From Symbiodinium natans (taxonomy: Eukaryota; Sar; Dinophyceae; Suessiales; Symbiodiniaceae), in contig CAJNDS010000114.1 in NCBI GenBank assembly GCA_905221605.1, positions 845,298 to 909,297 of the forward strand: a DNA stretch of 64,000 nucleotides. The letters run 5' to 3'. The notes beneath the pieces were generated by a model that saw only the letters and a list, made by a program, of their open reading frames with translations, did no database searches and was not told where the DNA came from. Position 1 is the first letter of the stretch. Every line of letters begins with the position of its first letter. Made by a program: the position numbers and the translations under genes. Below are positions 23,700 to 36,002 of the stretch, one piece after another.

Positions 23700-23910
23700 G
23701 GGTCTGGATTTAGGATTTAGGGTTTGGAGTTTAGGCTTAGGGTTTAGGGTTTAGGCTTTAGGCTTTAGGCTTTAGGCTTTAGGCTTTAGGCTTTAGGCTT
23801 TAGGCTTTAGGCTTTAGGCTTTAGGCTTTAGGCTTTAGGGTTTAGGGTTTAGGGTTTAGGGTTTAGGGTTGAGGGTTTAGGGTTTCGGGTTTAGGGTTTC
23901 GGGTTTAGGG
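23700..23910. repeat. TTTAGGC variant heptamer array
   Basis: About 12 consecutive TTTAGGC units between TTTAGGG units. The C variant is confined to this block, indicating local homogenisation. Confidence 0.95.
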
Positions 23911-24332
23911 TTTAGGTAGTATACTAACCTTGTGAAAGCCCGGGCACCGAGATGTCGCCGCCCAGCTCCTGAAATCGCCAAGCCGTGCCTGCGAGTGACT
24001 CGCCGAGTGTTCGCAGAGCTTGGGGGTTTAGAGTTTAGGGCTTAGGGCTTAGGGCTTAGGGTTTAGGGTTTAGGGTTAGGGGCTTACGAAAGTAAGAGTA
24101 CCTTATTGGGGGTCCGTATTTATAAGGGAATCTCACTATTTGGGAATGACATTGGGGGCCCCTGATTTTCGTAAAGTTTTGTTATAAGGGCCCTGTTGGA
24201 ATACCACTAGTAATTATTTCGACCCCTTTCGTAGTTCTCGCAGAGCTTGGTAGGGTTGAGGGCTTTGTGTTGAGGGCTTAGGGCGTCGTGGGGTTTGATA
24301 GCGCTTCGTGGGGCGGAGAATATGGTAGAGCA

Positions 24333-24490
24333 CTAAACCCTAAACCCTAAACCCTAAACCCTAAACCCTAAACCCTAAACCCTACACCCTACACCCTACA
24401 CCCTACACCCTAAACCCGAAACCCTAAACCCTAAACCCTAAACCCTAAACCCTAAACCCTAAACCCTACACCCTAAACCCTAAACCCTAA
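24333..24490. repeat. CCCTAAA tract with CCCTACA variants
   Basis: About 22 units with two short runs of CCCTACA. Confidence 0.95.
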
Positions 24491-24899
24491 AGGGAGGGAG
24501 GAGAAGTAGGGTTTGGTAATGACAAATAGGGATGCGTAGAGCGTTTAAGAGCGCAATGGAGTTTTGTACAGCTGGGGAAGTCTCTGGAAATGGCCCTTTG
24601 TGGGTACCCTAGATTAACACGCTCCAAGTAGGATCACCCCAAAAAAACGACCGTAACCTAGAACCCTAAACCCTGAACCCTAAACCTCCCAGGTAGGGTA
24701 TGCCGGGAAGCAGTCTGAATATGCCACGTATTATGAGCCGCCTTTGTACACGTGGATGTCTGTCATATCAAGTTCCTCCACCACCAGGCGTGTCCGCCAG
24801 CCGCTGGGCCCTCGACACCTGTATGTAGTGCTGAATGGAGATGTCCAGCCGATAGAAGCTGTGTTCCAGCTGCCAGCGATCGCTCCAAGCTCTAGCCGC

Positions 24900-25950
24900 G
24901 ACTTGTAAGTAGCTGTACTAAGCCCTAAACCCCAAACCCCAAACCCTAAACCCTAAACCCTAAACCCTGAAGGCAGCTGTACTTGTCGTCTTTTGTGGTA
25001 CGTCAGGTTGACACCGGGGTGGGGAGTTCTGGGGTTGAGGTGGGTGTAGGGTTTCTAGGGTTTAGAGTTTAGGGTTTTGGCTTTAGGGTTTAGAGCATAG
25101 GGTTTAGGGCTTAGGATTGAAAATTAAGGGTTCCCAACCCCAAAGACCGAAAGACCCGCGCCCTTGAAACCCTAAACCCCTACTCATGCCCTGAAGCCGA
25201 CACTTAGAGGGTATAGGGCTTTAGGGTTTAGGTTTAGGGTTTAGGGTTCGAACCCTCAAGCCCCCCATCAAGCCTCAACCGCCAGCCAGCAAACGCGGAA
25301 TGAACCCTGACCCCTGCGAGGATGATCTTCTACCTTTCCCCGAATTCCTGAGCATGATCCTCTCTTACAATTAAGAAGGGCAAGAGATCCCAAGAACCTA
25401 CCCGAACCCTGACCCCTAAACCCTAAACCCTAAACCCTAAACCGTAAACCCTAACCCCTAACCCCTAAACCCTAAACCCTAAACCCTAAACCCTAAACCC
25501 TAAACCCTAAACCCTAAACCCTAAACCCTAAACCCTAAACCCTAAACCCTAAACCCTAAACAAACCCTTCAGCTGAGGAAAGCGCGGCGGAGTGCTATGC
25601 GCCGCCTGCTGGCGGCCTCCTGCGTGCACCACCTCGCTGCGGGTAGGGCTTTTTGGGTTTGGGGTTTAGGGTTTAGGGCTTAGGGTTTAGGGTTTAGGGT
25701 TTAGGGTTTAGGGTTTAGGGTTTAGGGTTTAGGGGTTTAGGGGTTTAGGGGTTTAGGGGTTTAGGGGTTTCGGGTTTAGGGTTCAGGCTTTAGAGTTTAG
25801 GGGTATAGAGGGCACACACGGCTTCGGGTTCAGAGTTTGGAGGTGTTTTGGGGTTTTGGCCCTATCTGAAACCTAGACCCTAAACCCTAAACCCTAAACC
25901 CTAAACCCTAACCCTAAACCCTAAACCCTAAACCCTAAACCCTAAACCCT
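24900..25950. repeat. Telomere-like tracts, mixed orientation
   Basis: CCCTAAA at 24925-24970, 25410-25563 (over 20 units) and 25875-25950; TTTAGGG at 25040-25110, 25205-25250 and 25655-25800. No coding signal in the spacers. Confidence 0.9.
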
Positions 25951-26073
25951 GAGTCTTTCTTCCTAGGCAAGACCTCAGTTTTAGGGTTGCTGCGAGGAGG
26001 AAGGCATGGCTTTGGTCACGTCTTTACCCCACGCTTCCAACAGTCCCTTGCGGGCCGGGAGAAAGGGGGAGGG

Positions 26074-26194
26074 GTTTAGGGTTTAGGGTTTAGGGTTTAG
26101 GGTTTAGGGTTTAGGGTTTAGGGTTTAGGGTTTAGGGTTTAGGGTTTAGGGTTTAGGGTTTAGGGTTTAGGGTTTAGGGTTTAGGGTTTAGGGT
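26074..26194. repeat. Long TTTAGGG tract
   Basis: Seventeen uninterrupted units. Confidence 0.95.
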
Positions 26195-26984
26195 CATGTA
26201 GGAATTTCGGACTTGTAGGAACCGATACTAGAATAAACACGGGATGCCCCGTTTAGGGATTGACGCAACTTGGGGCCCGTGGCGGGTCTCCCTTCTCTAT
26301 TCCTCGTAGTTGGGGTGCCAAACACCCACACTCCCGAACTTGGAGCAAACCCCCTCTCATAAGCTCTGCATGGGCGCACCCTAAACCCTAAACCCTAAAC
26401 CCTAAACTCAGCCGCCCAGGCGCGAGATGTCGTCCAGCTGAGAACCCTGGGAGGACTCCCTGGGCCAGCAGGCAGCTGCTTCACTCAAGGGACTCAAGGT
26501 TGTTTAGGGGTTATTTAGTTGCAGCTAGGGGCTAAAGGAGGGACCCTTGTAAGGGACCTTAGGGGTTGTTTAGGGGTTATTTGGGGGCTACTTCGGTATA
26601 CAGGGACTATATAAGATGTATGTATATATATATATATATATGTAAGAGGAACCTTTGTGTATAATATGATGATTCCGTTTGGGGTTTAGGGTTTAGGGAT
26701 AAGGTTTAGTAAGTTTAGGCTTCAGGGCTTAGGATCGGTGCGTTTTTCTTTGCTCCTAAACCCCTGAGGTGCTGAGGGCGCCTTAAACCCTTAAGCCCGA
26801 AGCCCTAAACCTCAAGCCCAACAAAGTTGCTAGCCCGCACACTTACTGTGGGTCAGGAGGGAATCGGGGAATAATGTGCTGCACGTTTGGGGGTTTAGGG
26901 TTTATGCAGGGTGTAGGGCTTAGGAATTAGGGTTTAGGGCTTAGGGCTATAGCTTTGGGCCACATTTTGCAAGCAGCTCCTGTG

Positions 26985-27625
26985 CACTCTCGCTGTCGTC
27001 TCACATTGCTCACGTAACTTCTGACGGAAAGTGCCCAGAGTCTCCGAGGCTTTCATCTTCACTGTGTACGGGAGGCGGTAGAGCTTCACGGCAAGTGTCA
27101 AGGGTTTCGAACTGGGGTTCAGGGATTAGGGTCCAAGCTTTAGAGGTTTCCGAGTGGGGTTTAGGCTTTAGGAATTTCAGAGTGGGGTTTAGGGTTTAGA
27201 ATCTAAACTTTAGAGGTGCCAGACTGGGGTTTAGGATTAGGGTCTAGGCTTTAGGGGTGTCAGAGTGGGGCTTAGGGTTTAGGGTCAAAGCTTTCGGAGA
27301 ACTCCACAACGCTGAGGGATGGACGACTGACTGGAATCGTCTCACATTGCTCGGGTAACTTCTGACGGAAAGTGCCCAGAGTTCAGGGTCAAAGCTTTCG
27401 GAGAACGCCACAAAGCTGAGGGATGGACGATTGACTGGAATCGTCTCACGTTGCTCGACTGTGTACGTGAGGCTGTAGAGCTTCACGGTAAGTGTCAAGG
27501 GTTGCGAGCTGGGGTTCAGGGTTTAGGGTCTAGGCTTTAGGGGTTTCCGAGTGGGGTTTAGGCTTTAGGGATTTCAGAGTGGGGTTTAGGGTTTAGAGTC
27601 TAAACTTTAGGGGTGTCAGAGTAGG
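26985..27625. repeat. Imperfect segmental duplications
   Basis: A block with CACATTGCTCACGTAACTTC and GGTAGAGCTTCACGGCAAGT at 26,990-27,240 is repeated at 27,430-27,620. A second block (AAAGCTTTCGGAGAACTCCA and GAGGGATGGACGACTGACTG) occurs at 27,283-27,380 and 27,390-27,470. Units end in degenerate TTTAGGG. No convincing coding frame. Confidence 0.75.
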
Positions 27626-27989
27626 CACTTCACATCAAAAGCCTGTCGATCAGCTCACCACGCTCCAGGCGGTCCAAATGTCCTCCACCTCCTAAGTTTT
27701 GTCCTAGAACCGAAAGGGCCCCGAACCCAGACCTTCCTAATTTTGTGAAAACCCTGATCCCCAAAAACCTAAAACACCGGACGGTCTTTGAGGTTTACGG
27801 TTTTTTGTTAGAGCTCAAGCCCCAAACTTCCTAAACCCTTAACTTCCTAAACCCTAAACCCCTAAATCCGAGAGGGTCCACGGTTCAGGGTTTAGGATTA
27901 TTAAGTAGAGTTGAGGACTTACGGCTAAGGGTATCATTTGTAGGGTTTCGGCTTTATGCTTTAGGCAAGCCTGCATCCGACGACGTGGC

Positions 27990-28330
27990 CTTGCCATTGC
28001 CACTCTCGGAGTCCTCACTGGTTTCATGGACTCGCAGCAAGGACTAACTGGCTGAATGGCTCCTTCTTGGGCTTGCCGTGGCCACTCTTGGAGTCCTCGC
28101 CAGCAAGGACTGGTTTCGGGAACAGACTAATGAACTGGCTGAATGGCTCCTTGTTGGGCTTGCCGTGGCCACTCTCAGAGTCCTCGCAGATACAGCAAGG
28201 ACTGGTTTCGGGAACAGACTCATGAACTGGCTCAATGGCTCCTTCTTGGGCTTGCCGTTGCCACTCTCGGAGTCCTCGCAGATACAGCAAGGACTGGTTT
28301 GGCGAACGAGCTATATAACTGGTTGATTTG
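27990..28330. repeat. Tandem repeat of about 87-92 bp
   Basis: Four units sharing AATGGCTCCTTCTTGGGC, GTGGCCACTCTCGGAGTC and GGACTGGTTTCGGGAACAG (AATGGCTCCT at 28055, 28142, 28234). On the minus strand the sequence continues to 28.44 kb into VMDNEAQIEENYRICAKWLK, which looks coding. The array may therefore lie in an exon of an unknown minus-strand gene. Confidence 0.6.
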
Positions 28331-28890
28331 CTCCTTCTTGAGCCATTTTGCGCAGATGCGGTAGTTCTCCTCGATCTGCGCCTCATTGTCCATGACTCTC
28401 TTCTTCTTGGCATCCTCAGGAACGTCAGTCCCCTGCACTAGTCACATGGGGCGCCAATTTATGGGGTGGGCTGTCTATCTGCCCTCTGAGTATCCTTTGC
28501 GGGGCAGCCGCGCTTCTTTGTCGGGTTCTGCGGAGGTGTCAAGGGGTGTCCATAGTTCTGCAGGGAACATTCGGGGGTTGGGTAGGGCGGCCCGCCCCAT
28601 AAAGTGGCACCCGATCGCAACCCCCCCCAACCCTCCCCAAAAAAAGAGAATGGAATCCATGCCACATGCGTGCTGAGATGCAGGATGCCAAGGAGGAGGG
28701 AAGGGAGGCGGCTGAGCTCGCCAAGGAGGCAGTCGAGACGCCTCCGAATTGGGAGAATCTATCTTGCTATTCTCTTTATGGCTTTATGGCTTGATGGCTC
28801 ATGTGCCCTTGTAGCTGAGCATCGGGCCATGCCAAGGAGCTGAAGACACCTTCAGCATTCTGATAGTTTTTCTTGCGGGGGGAGCAGCCT

Positions 28891-30410
28891 AGATACATTC
28901 ATTGACTAAAGCTTCCCCTAAACCCTAACCCTAAACCCCAACCCCTAAGCCCTAAACCCTAACCCCTAACCCTAAACCCCAACCCCAAACCATTCAGGTA
29001 TGGAGGAAGCCTCGAGGCCTGAGTTCTAACCCTCCCCCAGCCGTCTGGCACGGATGAAGACGGGTCTGGCATGGAGCGAGGCAAAGTCGAGGACCATGAA
29101 GACGGGTCTGGCATGGAGTGGCGGCGGTTCCAACGATTCACACGCTCCGAACTGTTCCACCCAGTGGCATTCCAAGAAGAGTCAGCATGCCAGGAAGAGT
29201 CTGAGGAGCCCGAGGTACGCCAGGAAGAGTCTGAGGAGCCAGAGGCATTCCACGCAGAGTCGGCGTCACGGCGGTCCTGCCACTGCTGCACGCGCCTCCA
29301 TCGGCGCTCCCAACGACTGAACTCCATGGACGAGTCCGACATCGAAAGAGACACGCACAAGAAAGAGGTAAAGGTGGACAAAAACTTGGGCAACAAATGC
29401 CTGCGATGGCAAAACAAGACAAGGGAACAGGTGGAGCACAGCACGTGCAATGAGAAAGTTTCAGAAGTACGTGCCTACTCAGGGAACCCACAACGTCTGA
29501 TGGCACTCCTGCTTCTGAGGGTGGGGCAAACACCATGCACTTTGGGAGGGGGTCGCCAAAAGGAAGAGTGTGTCAAACACAGCAAGCAGAGGCGATGTCA
29601 GTCCTATATTTCACCCATACATAGCTTCCACACGTTGCAAGTTTTCAAAGAGATACATTCATTGACTAAAGCTTCCCCTAAACCCTAACCCTAAACCCCA
29701 ACCCCTAAGCCCTAAACCCTAACCCCTAACCCTAAACCCCAACCCCAAACCATTCAGGTATGGAGGAAGCCTCGAGGCCTGAGTTCTAACCCTCCCCCAG
29801 CCGTCTGGCACGGATGAAGACGGGTCTGGCATGGAGCGAGGCAAAGTCGAGGACCATGAAGACGGGTCTGGCATGGAGTGGCGGCGGTTCCAACGATTCA
29901 CACGCTCCGAACTGTTCCACCCAGTGGCATTCCAAGAAGAGTCAGCATGCCAGGAAGAGTCTGAGGAGCCCGAGGTACGCCAGGAAGAGTCTGAGGAGCC
30001 AGAGGCATTCCACGCAGAGTCGGCGTCACGGCGGTCCTGCCACTGCTGCACGCGCCTCCATCGGCGCTCCCAACGACTGAACTCCATGGACGAGTCCGAC
30101 ATCGAAAGAGACACGCACAAGAAAGAGGTAAAGGTGGACAAAAACTTGGGCAACAAATGCCTGCGATGGCAAAACAAGACAAGGGAACAGGTGGAGCACA
30201 GCACGTGCAATGAGAAAGTTTCAGAAGTACGTGCCTACTCAGGGAACCCACAACGTCTGATGGCACTCCTGCTTCTGAGGGTGGGGCAAACACCATGCAC
30301 TTTGGGAGGGGGTCGCCAAAAGGAAGAGTGTGTCAAACACAGCAAGCAGAGGCGATGTCAGTCCTATATTTCACCCATACATAGCTTCCACACGTTGCAA
30401 GTTTTCAAAG
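28891..30410. repeat. Perfect 760-bp tandem duplication
   Basis: 28891-29650 and 29651-30410 appear identical; every frame in one recurs unchanged 760 bp later. Each unit starts AGATACATTCATTGACTAAA, carries degenerate CCCTAAA, then a segment open on both strands. The plus frame is Glu-rich (QEESEEPE repeats); the minus frame is Ser/Trp-rich (SGSSDSSW repeats). A 24-bp internal repeat underlies both. It is unclear which strand, if either, is coding. Confidence 0.9.
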
Positions 30411-31046
30411 GGCCAGCGTGTGCAACGCAAGCCCTTAGCAGCCCAGACACTTGCCCCACTACCCGGGCTGGGATGTCTGAAATATGTACCTCGCAGTCTG
30501 TAACGAGTTAGAAATTTATAGCATTGCAGCTGAACTGCACCAGAGCTACTTCTGGTACCCAGCAAGAAAAACAAAAGAGAGACTAAGGCTGCCCATATGT
30601 GAGACAGGAACCTTCATGATATGTTCGCCTCGGCTTCCAACCATTTTGCGTCTAGAGCTAGAGCAGTGACCTGGTTTCCTTCCCTCCTTCCCGAAATCTC
30701 TGACTCACCCCCCCTCCTCCCGCCCTGTAGGACCTGCCAAAACCACTTGGAGGCGCTGCAACCCTCTAAAACCTCCCTGGGACACTTTCTTGGCACCATT
30801 TCTGGTGTTCGCCTGGGACTGTCCTTGAACCTTCCTGGGAGAGCCCTGGAACAGACGCTGCACCCCGCTGCAGGCCGGACCAGCTGCCGAGGCGGCGCGC
30901 GCAAGCGTTTGCAATTATTAACAGTAATAGAACTTTCTTGTCTTTATCGCCGCCACTATTGGCTATGTCTCTATATGGGAACGTTTTACACATGCGTGGT
31001 AAGAGAGGAATACAAACATCATCTATTTTTCATAGGGCGTCGCGAA
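30411..31046. other. Unassigned DNA
   Basis: Frames of up to 147 codons (plus, 30.62-31.06 kb) overlap similar ones on the minus strand. No domain or exon pattern was recognised. Confidence 0.4.
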
Positions 31047-32700
31047 CCTATGTTTTGGCCCTAGATTGAGGCTTTGTGAAGGCCAAAAATGATCAAAAAT
31101 CACTAAAAAATGCCATTTGGGTGGTTTCCAGGGCCGCCAAACTAGCCAAAATCCCTATGTTTTGGCCGTAGATTGAGGGTTTGTGAAAGCAAAAAATGGT
31201 CAAAAATCACGAAACATTGGAATTTGGGTGGTTTCCAAGGCCGCAAAACTAGCCAAAATCCCTATGTTTTGGCCCTGGCTTGAGGGTTTGTGAAAGCAAA
31301 AAAATGGTCAAAAAACACAAAAAATGCCATTTGGGCGGTTTTCAAGGCCGCCAAATGAGCCAAAATCCCTATGTTTTGGCCTTAGGTTTAGGGTTTGTGA
31401 AAGCAAAAAATTGTCAAAAATCACTAAGAATTGCCATTTGGGTGGTTTCCAAGGCCGCCAAACTAGCAAAAATCCCTATGTTTTGGCCCTAGGTTGAGGG
31501 TTTGTGAAGGCCAAGAATTATCAAAAATCACTTAAAAATGTCATTTGGGTGGTTTCCAGGGCCGCCAAACTAGCCAAAATCCCTATGTTTTGGTCGTAGA
31601 TTGAGGGTTTGTGAAAGCAAAAAATTATCAAAAATCACTAAAAATTGTCATTTGTGTGGTTTCCACAGCCTCCAAACTCGCCAATGTCGCGAAAAACCGG
31701 GCGTCGCGCGTCAGACCATTGGATGGGGACTTTGAAGGCGTACACTTCCCAGAAATCACCAACACCTACCCTGCAACACCGGGCGTCGCGAAAATATCTA
31801 CATAGAAATTGTATAGGGTTCGTGTCCGGAGTTTTGTACGTTGCTTTGCTTTTGGCTGAATTTTTGCTGAAAACACCTGCTTTGTCAGGAGTTTTTTCAA
31901 CCCCTCGAAAAGGGTTGGGGGGGGTAATTGCCCAAAATCACAAAAAATGCCATTTGGGTGGTTTCCAAGGCCGCCAAACTAGCCAAAATCCCTATGTGTT
32001 GGTGCTAGATTAGGGTTTGTGAAAGCCAAGAATTGCAAAAAATCACTAAAATTGCAATTTGGAGAGTTTTCAAGGCTGCCAAATGAGCCCAAATCCCTAT
32101 GTTTTGGCCTTAGGTTGAGGATTTGTGAACGCCAAAATGGTCAAAAATCACTAAACATTGCCATTTCGGTGGTTTCCAAAGTCGCCAAATTAGCCAAAAT
32201 TCATATGTTTTGGCTCTAGATTGAGGGTTTGTGAAGGCCAAAAGTTGCACAAAATCACAAAAAAAATACCATTTGGGCGGTTTCCCAGGCCGCCAAACTA
32301 GGCGAAATCCCTATGTTTTGGCCCTGGCGTGAGGGTTTGTAAAAGCCAAAAACGGCCAAAAAGCACAAAAAAACTTCCATTTGGGCGGTTTTCAAGGCCG
32401 CCAAATGAGCCAAAATCCCTATGTTTTGCCCTACGTTGAGGCTTTGTGAAGGCCAAAAAATGATCAAAAATCAATAAAAAACGTCATTTGGGTGGTTTCC
32501 AGGGCCGCCAAGCTAGCTAAAATCCTTATGTTTTGGCCGTAGATTGAGGTTTGTGAAAGCAAAAAATGGTCAAAAATCACTAAAAATTGGAATCTGGGTG
32601 GTTTCCAAGGCCGCCAAACCAGCCAAAATTCCTTTTTTTTGGCCGTAGATTGAGGTTTGTGAAAGCAAAAAATTATCAACAATCACTAAAAATTGTCATT
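31047..32700. repeat. 107-bp satellite (CCTATGTTTTGGCC)
   Basis: CCTATGTTTTGGCC recurs at 31047, 31154, 31261, 31368, 31474 and 31582. After an interruption, diverged starts lie at about 31991, 32095, 32202, 32309, 32418, 32523 and 32630. Each unit has TTTGTGAA, AAAAATCACTAAAAA and GGTTTCCAAGGCCGCCAAAC. 107 is not a multiple of three, so the open frames are incidental. Confidence 0.92.
31690..31930. repeat. Interruption of the 107-bp satellite
   Basis: Carries CCGGGCGTCGCG and CATTGGATGGGGACTTTGAA, motifs that recur at 32.7-33.08 kb, plus about 130 bp of unique sequence. Confidence 0.7.
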
Positions 32701-32704
32701 TGTG

Positions 32705-33085
32705 TGGTTTCCACAGCCTCCAAACGCGCCAACGTCGCGAAAATATCCGCAAACATATCCACCCTGTAACACCGGGCGTCGCGAAAATATCTACCCTGTC
32801 ACACCGGGCGTCGCGAAAATATCTACCCTGTTACACCAGGCGTCGCGAAAATATCTGCCCTGTCACAGCGGGCGTCGCGCATTAGGCCATTGGATAGGGA
32901 CTTTGAAGGCGCAACATACCAAGAGATCACAGATACATACCCTGTAACACCGGGCGTCGCGAAAATATCTACGAAAATATCCGCCCTGCAAGCATCAGGC
33001 AATTGGATGGGGACTTTGAAGGCGTAAAATTCCCAGAAATCACCAATACTTACCCTGTGACACCGGGCGTCGTGCGTCTGGCTTT
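32705..33085. repeat. 32-bp repeats containing CGTCGCG
   Basis: ACACCGGGCGTCGCGAAAAT followed by ATCTACCCTGTC, four consecutive units at about 32760-32880 with further copies at 32945 and 33060. Alternates with CATTGGATGGGGACTTTGAA blocks at 32,890 and 33,003. Confidence 0.85.
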
Positions 33086-33120
33086 TTTTTTCTAATTTCT
33101 CCCATTGAGGCCAACCGGGG

Positions 33121-34115
33121 GTTTCAGTAGTTTGAATAGTTTGAATAGTTTGAATAGTTTGAATAGTTTGAATAGTTTGAATAGATTGAATAGATTGAAT
33201 AGTTTGAATAGTTTGAATAGTTTGGGGCCCCAGGCCGGGCCCCCAAACTATTCAAACTATTCAAACTGTTCAAACCCCTCCCCTCTCCTCCCAGGGACCC
33301 CCCTAAACTATTCAAACTATTCAAACTATTCAAACTATTCAAACTATTCTAACCCCCCCCCCTTCTCCTCCCAGGGACCCCCCAAAACTATTCAAACTAT
33401 TCAAACTATTCAAACTATTCAAACTATTCAAACTATTCAAACTATTCAAACTATTCAAACTATTCAAACTATTCAAACTATTCAAACCCCCGGGTTTGAA
33501 TAGCTTGAATAGTTTGAATAGTTTGAGAATAGTTTAGCCGGACCCCCAAACTATTCAAACTATTCAACCCCCCCCCCCCCTCTCCTCCCGGCGACCCCCC
33601 AAAACTATCCAAACTATTCAAACTATTCAAACCCCCAGGGTTTGAATAGTTTGAATAGTTTGGATAGTTTAGGGCCCCAGGCCGGACCCTCCAAACTATT
33701 CAAACTATTCAAACCCCCAGGGTTTGAATAGTTTGAATAGTTTGAATAGGTTGAATAGTTTGAATAGTTTGAATAGTTTGAATAGTTTGAATAGTTTGAA
33801 TAGTTTGACTAGTTTGAATAGTTTGAATAGTTTGAATAGTTTGAATAGTTTTGGGGGGTCCCTGGGAGGAGAGGAGGGGGGGGGGGTTTGAATAGTTAGT
33901 TTGAATAGTTTGAATAGTTTGAATAGTTTGAATAGTTTGAATAGTTTGAATAGTTTGAATAGTTTGAATAGTTTGAATAGTTTGAATAGTTTGAATAGTT
34001 TGAATAGTTTGAATAGTTTGAATAGTTTGAATAGTTTGAATAGTTTTGGGGGGTCACTGGGAGGAGAGGAGGTTGAATAGTTTGGGGGTCCGAACTGGGG
34101 CCCTAAACTATTCAA
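33121..34115. repeat. Mirrored 9-bp arrays GAATAGTTT / CTATTCAAA
   Basis: Blocks of GAATAGTTT alternate with blocks of its reverse complement AAACTATTC (at least seven switches). GC-rich linkers such as GGGGCCCCAGGCCGG and CTCCTCCCAGGGACCCCCC separate them. Neighbouring blocks can form long hairpins. FKL, NSL and TIQ frames are artefacts. Confidence 0.95.
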
Positions 34116-34126
34116 AACTATTCAAC

Positions 34127-36002
34127 CCTGGGGGGGGGGGGGGGGGGGTGTGCAGCTTAAATAGGGTTTATTTGGAAGCTGGCACTCGTGTTCACAAGAG
34201 GAAAAAAGGCCCCAAAACGTATACTTATTTACAAGAGCCAACTTCCAAATAGACCCTATTTTAGGTCCTAGGGGGGGTCCCAGGCCTGAATTAAATATGA
34301 AGGCCCCGATTTAAATATGAATATTTAATTCTGGAGCTTCATATTTAAATTATTTAATTCGGGCCCGGGAATTAAATAATTTAAATAATTTAAATAATTT
34401 AAATAATTTAAATCCTGGAGGGGGGGGGGCGGGCCTCCTCCCGCAGGAGGAATTAAATAATTTAAATATGAAGGCCCCGAATTAAATATTAATATTTAAT
34501 TCGGAGCCTTCATATTTAAATTATTTAATTCTTCCTGCGGGAGGAGGCCCGCCCCCCCCCTCCAGGATTTAAAATATTTAAATTATTTAAATTATTTAAA
34601 TTATTTAAATTATTTAATTCCCGGGCCCGATTTAAATAATTTAAATATGAAGGCCACGATTTAAATATGAATATTTAATTCGGGAGCTTCATATTTAAAT
34701 TATTTAATTCGGGCCCGAGAATTAAATAATTTAAATAATTTAAATAATTTAAATAATTTAAATAATTTAAATCCTGGAGGGGGGGGGCGGGCCTCCTCCC
34801 GCAGGAAGAATTAAATAATTTAAATATGAAGGCCCCGAATTAAATATGAATATTTAATTCGGGGCCTTCATATTTAAATTATTTAATTCCTCCTGCGGGA
34901 GGAGGCCCGGCCCCCCCCCCTCCAGGATTTAAATTATTTAAATTATTTTAATTATTTAAATTTTTAAATTATTTAATTCCCGGGCCCGATTTAAACAATT
35001 TAAATATGAAGCTCCCGAATTAAATATTCATATTTAAATCGTGGCCTTCATATTTAAATTATTTAAATCGGGCCCGGGAATTAACTAATTTAAATAATTT
35101 AAATAATTTAAATGGGCCCGGGAATTAAATAATTTAAATAATTTAAATGATTTAAATAATTTAAATCCGGGAGGGGGGGGGGGCCGGGCCTCCTTTTGCA
35201 GGAGGAATTAAATAATTTAAATATGAAGGCCCCGAATTAAATATTCATATTTAAATCGAGGCCTTCATATTTAAATTATTTAATTCCTCCTGGGGGAGGA
35301 GGCCCCCCCCCCCCCTCCAGGATTTAAATTATTTAAATTATTTAAATTATTTAAATTATTTAAATTATTTAATTCCCGGGCCCGATTTAAATAATTTAAA
35401 TATGAAGGCCACGGTTTAAATATGAATATTTAATTCGGGAGCTTCATATTTAAATTATTTAATTCGGGCCCGGGAATTAATAATTTAAATAATTTAAATA
35501 ATTTAAATCCGGGAGGGGGGGGGGGCCGGGCCTCCTTTTGCAGGAGGAATTAAAAATTTTCAATATGAAGGCCCCGAATTAAATATTCATATTTAAATCG
35601 AGGCCTTCATATTTAAATTATTTAATTCCTCCTGGGGGAGGAGGCCCGCCCCCCCACCCCTCCAGGATTTAAATTATTTAAATTATTTAAATTATTAAAA
35701 TTCTTTAAATGTTTTTAAATTATTTAATTCCCGGGCCCGATTTAAATAATTTAAATATGAAGGCCACGATTTAAATATGAATATTTAATTCGGGAGCTTC
35801 ATATTTAAATTATGTAAATCGGGCCCGGGAATTAAATAATTTAAATAATTTAAATAATTTAAATCCTGGAGGGGGGGGGGCCGGGCTTCCTCCCGCAGGA
35901 GGAATTAAATAATTTAAAAATGAAGGCCCCGAATTAAATATTGATATTTAAATCGGGGCCTTCATATTTAAATTATTTAATTCCTCCTGCGGGAGGGCCC
36001 CC
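34127..36002. repeat. Nested palindromic AT/GC array, copy 2
   Basis: Begins with the same poly-G, GTGTGCAGCTTAAATAGGG and stem-loop as copy 1, and ends in the same CCTCCTGCGGGAGGGCCCCC. It has fewer units. Shared ends with a differing interior suggest a duplicated, defined element rather than a random AT-rich stretch. Confidence 0.92.

Noticed and set aside
33105-34115. FKL/NSL/TIQ repeat proteins
   Set aside because: Artefacts of the 9-bp GAATAGTTT arrays.
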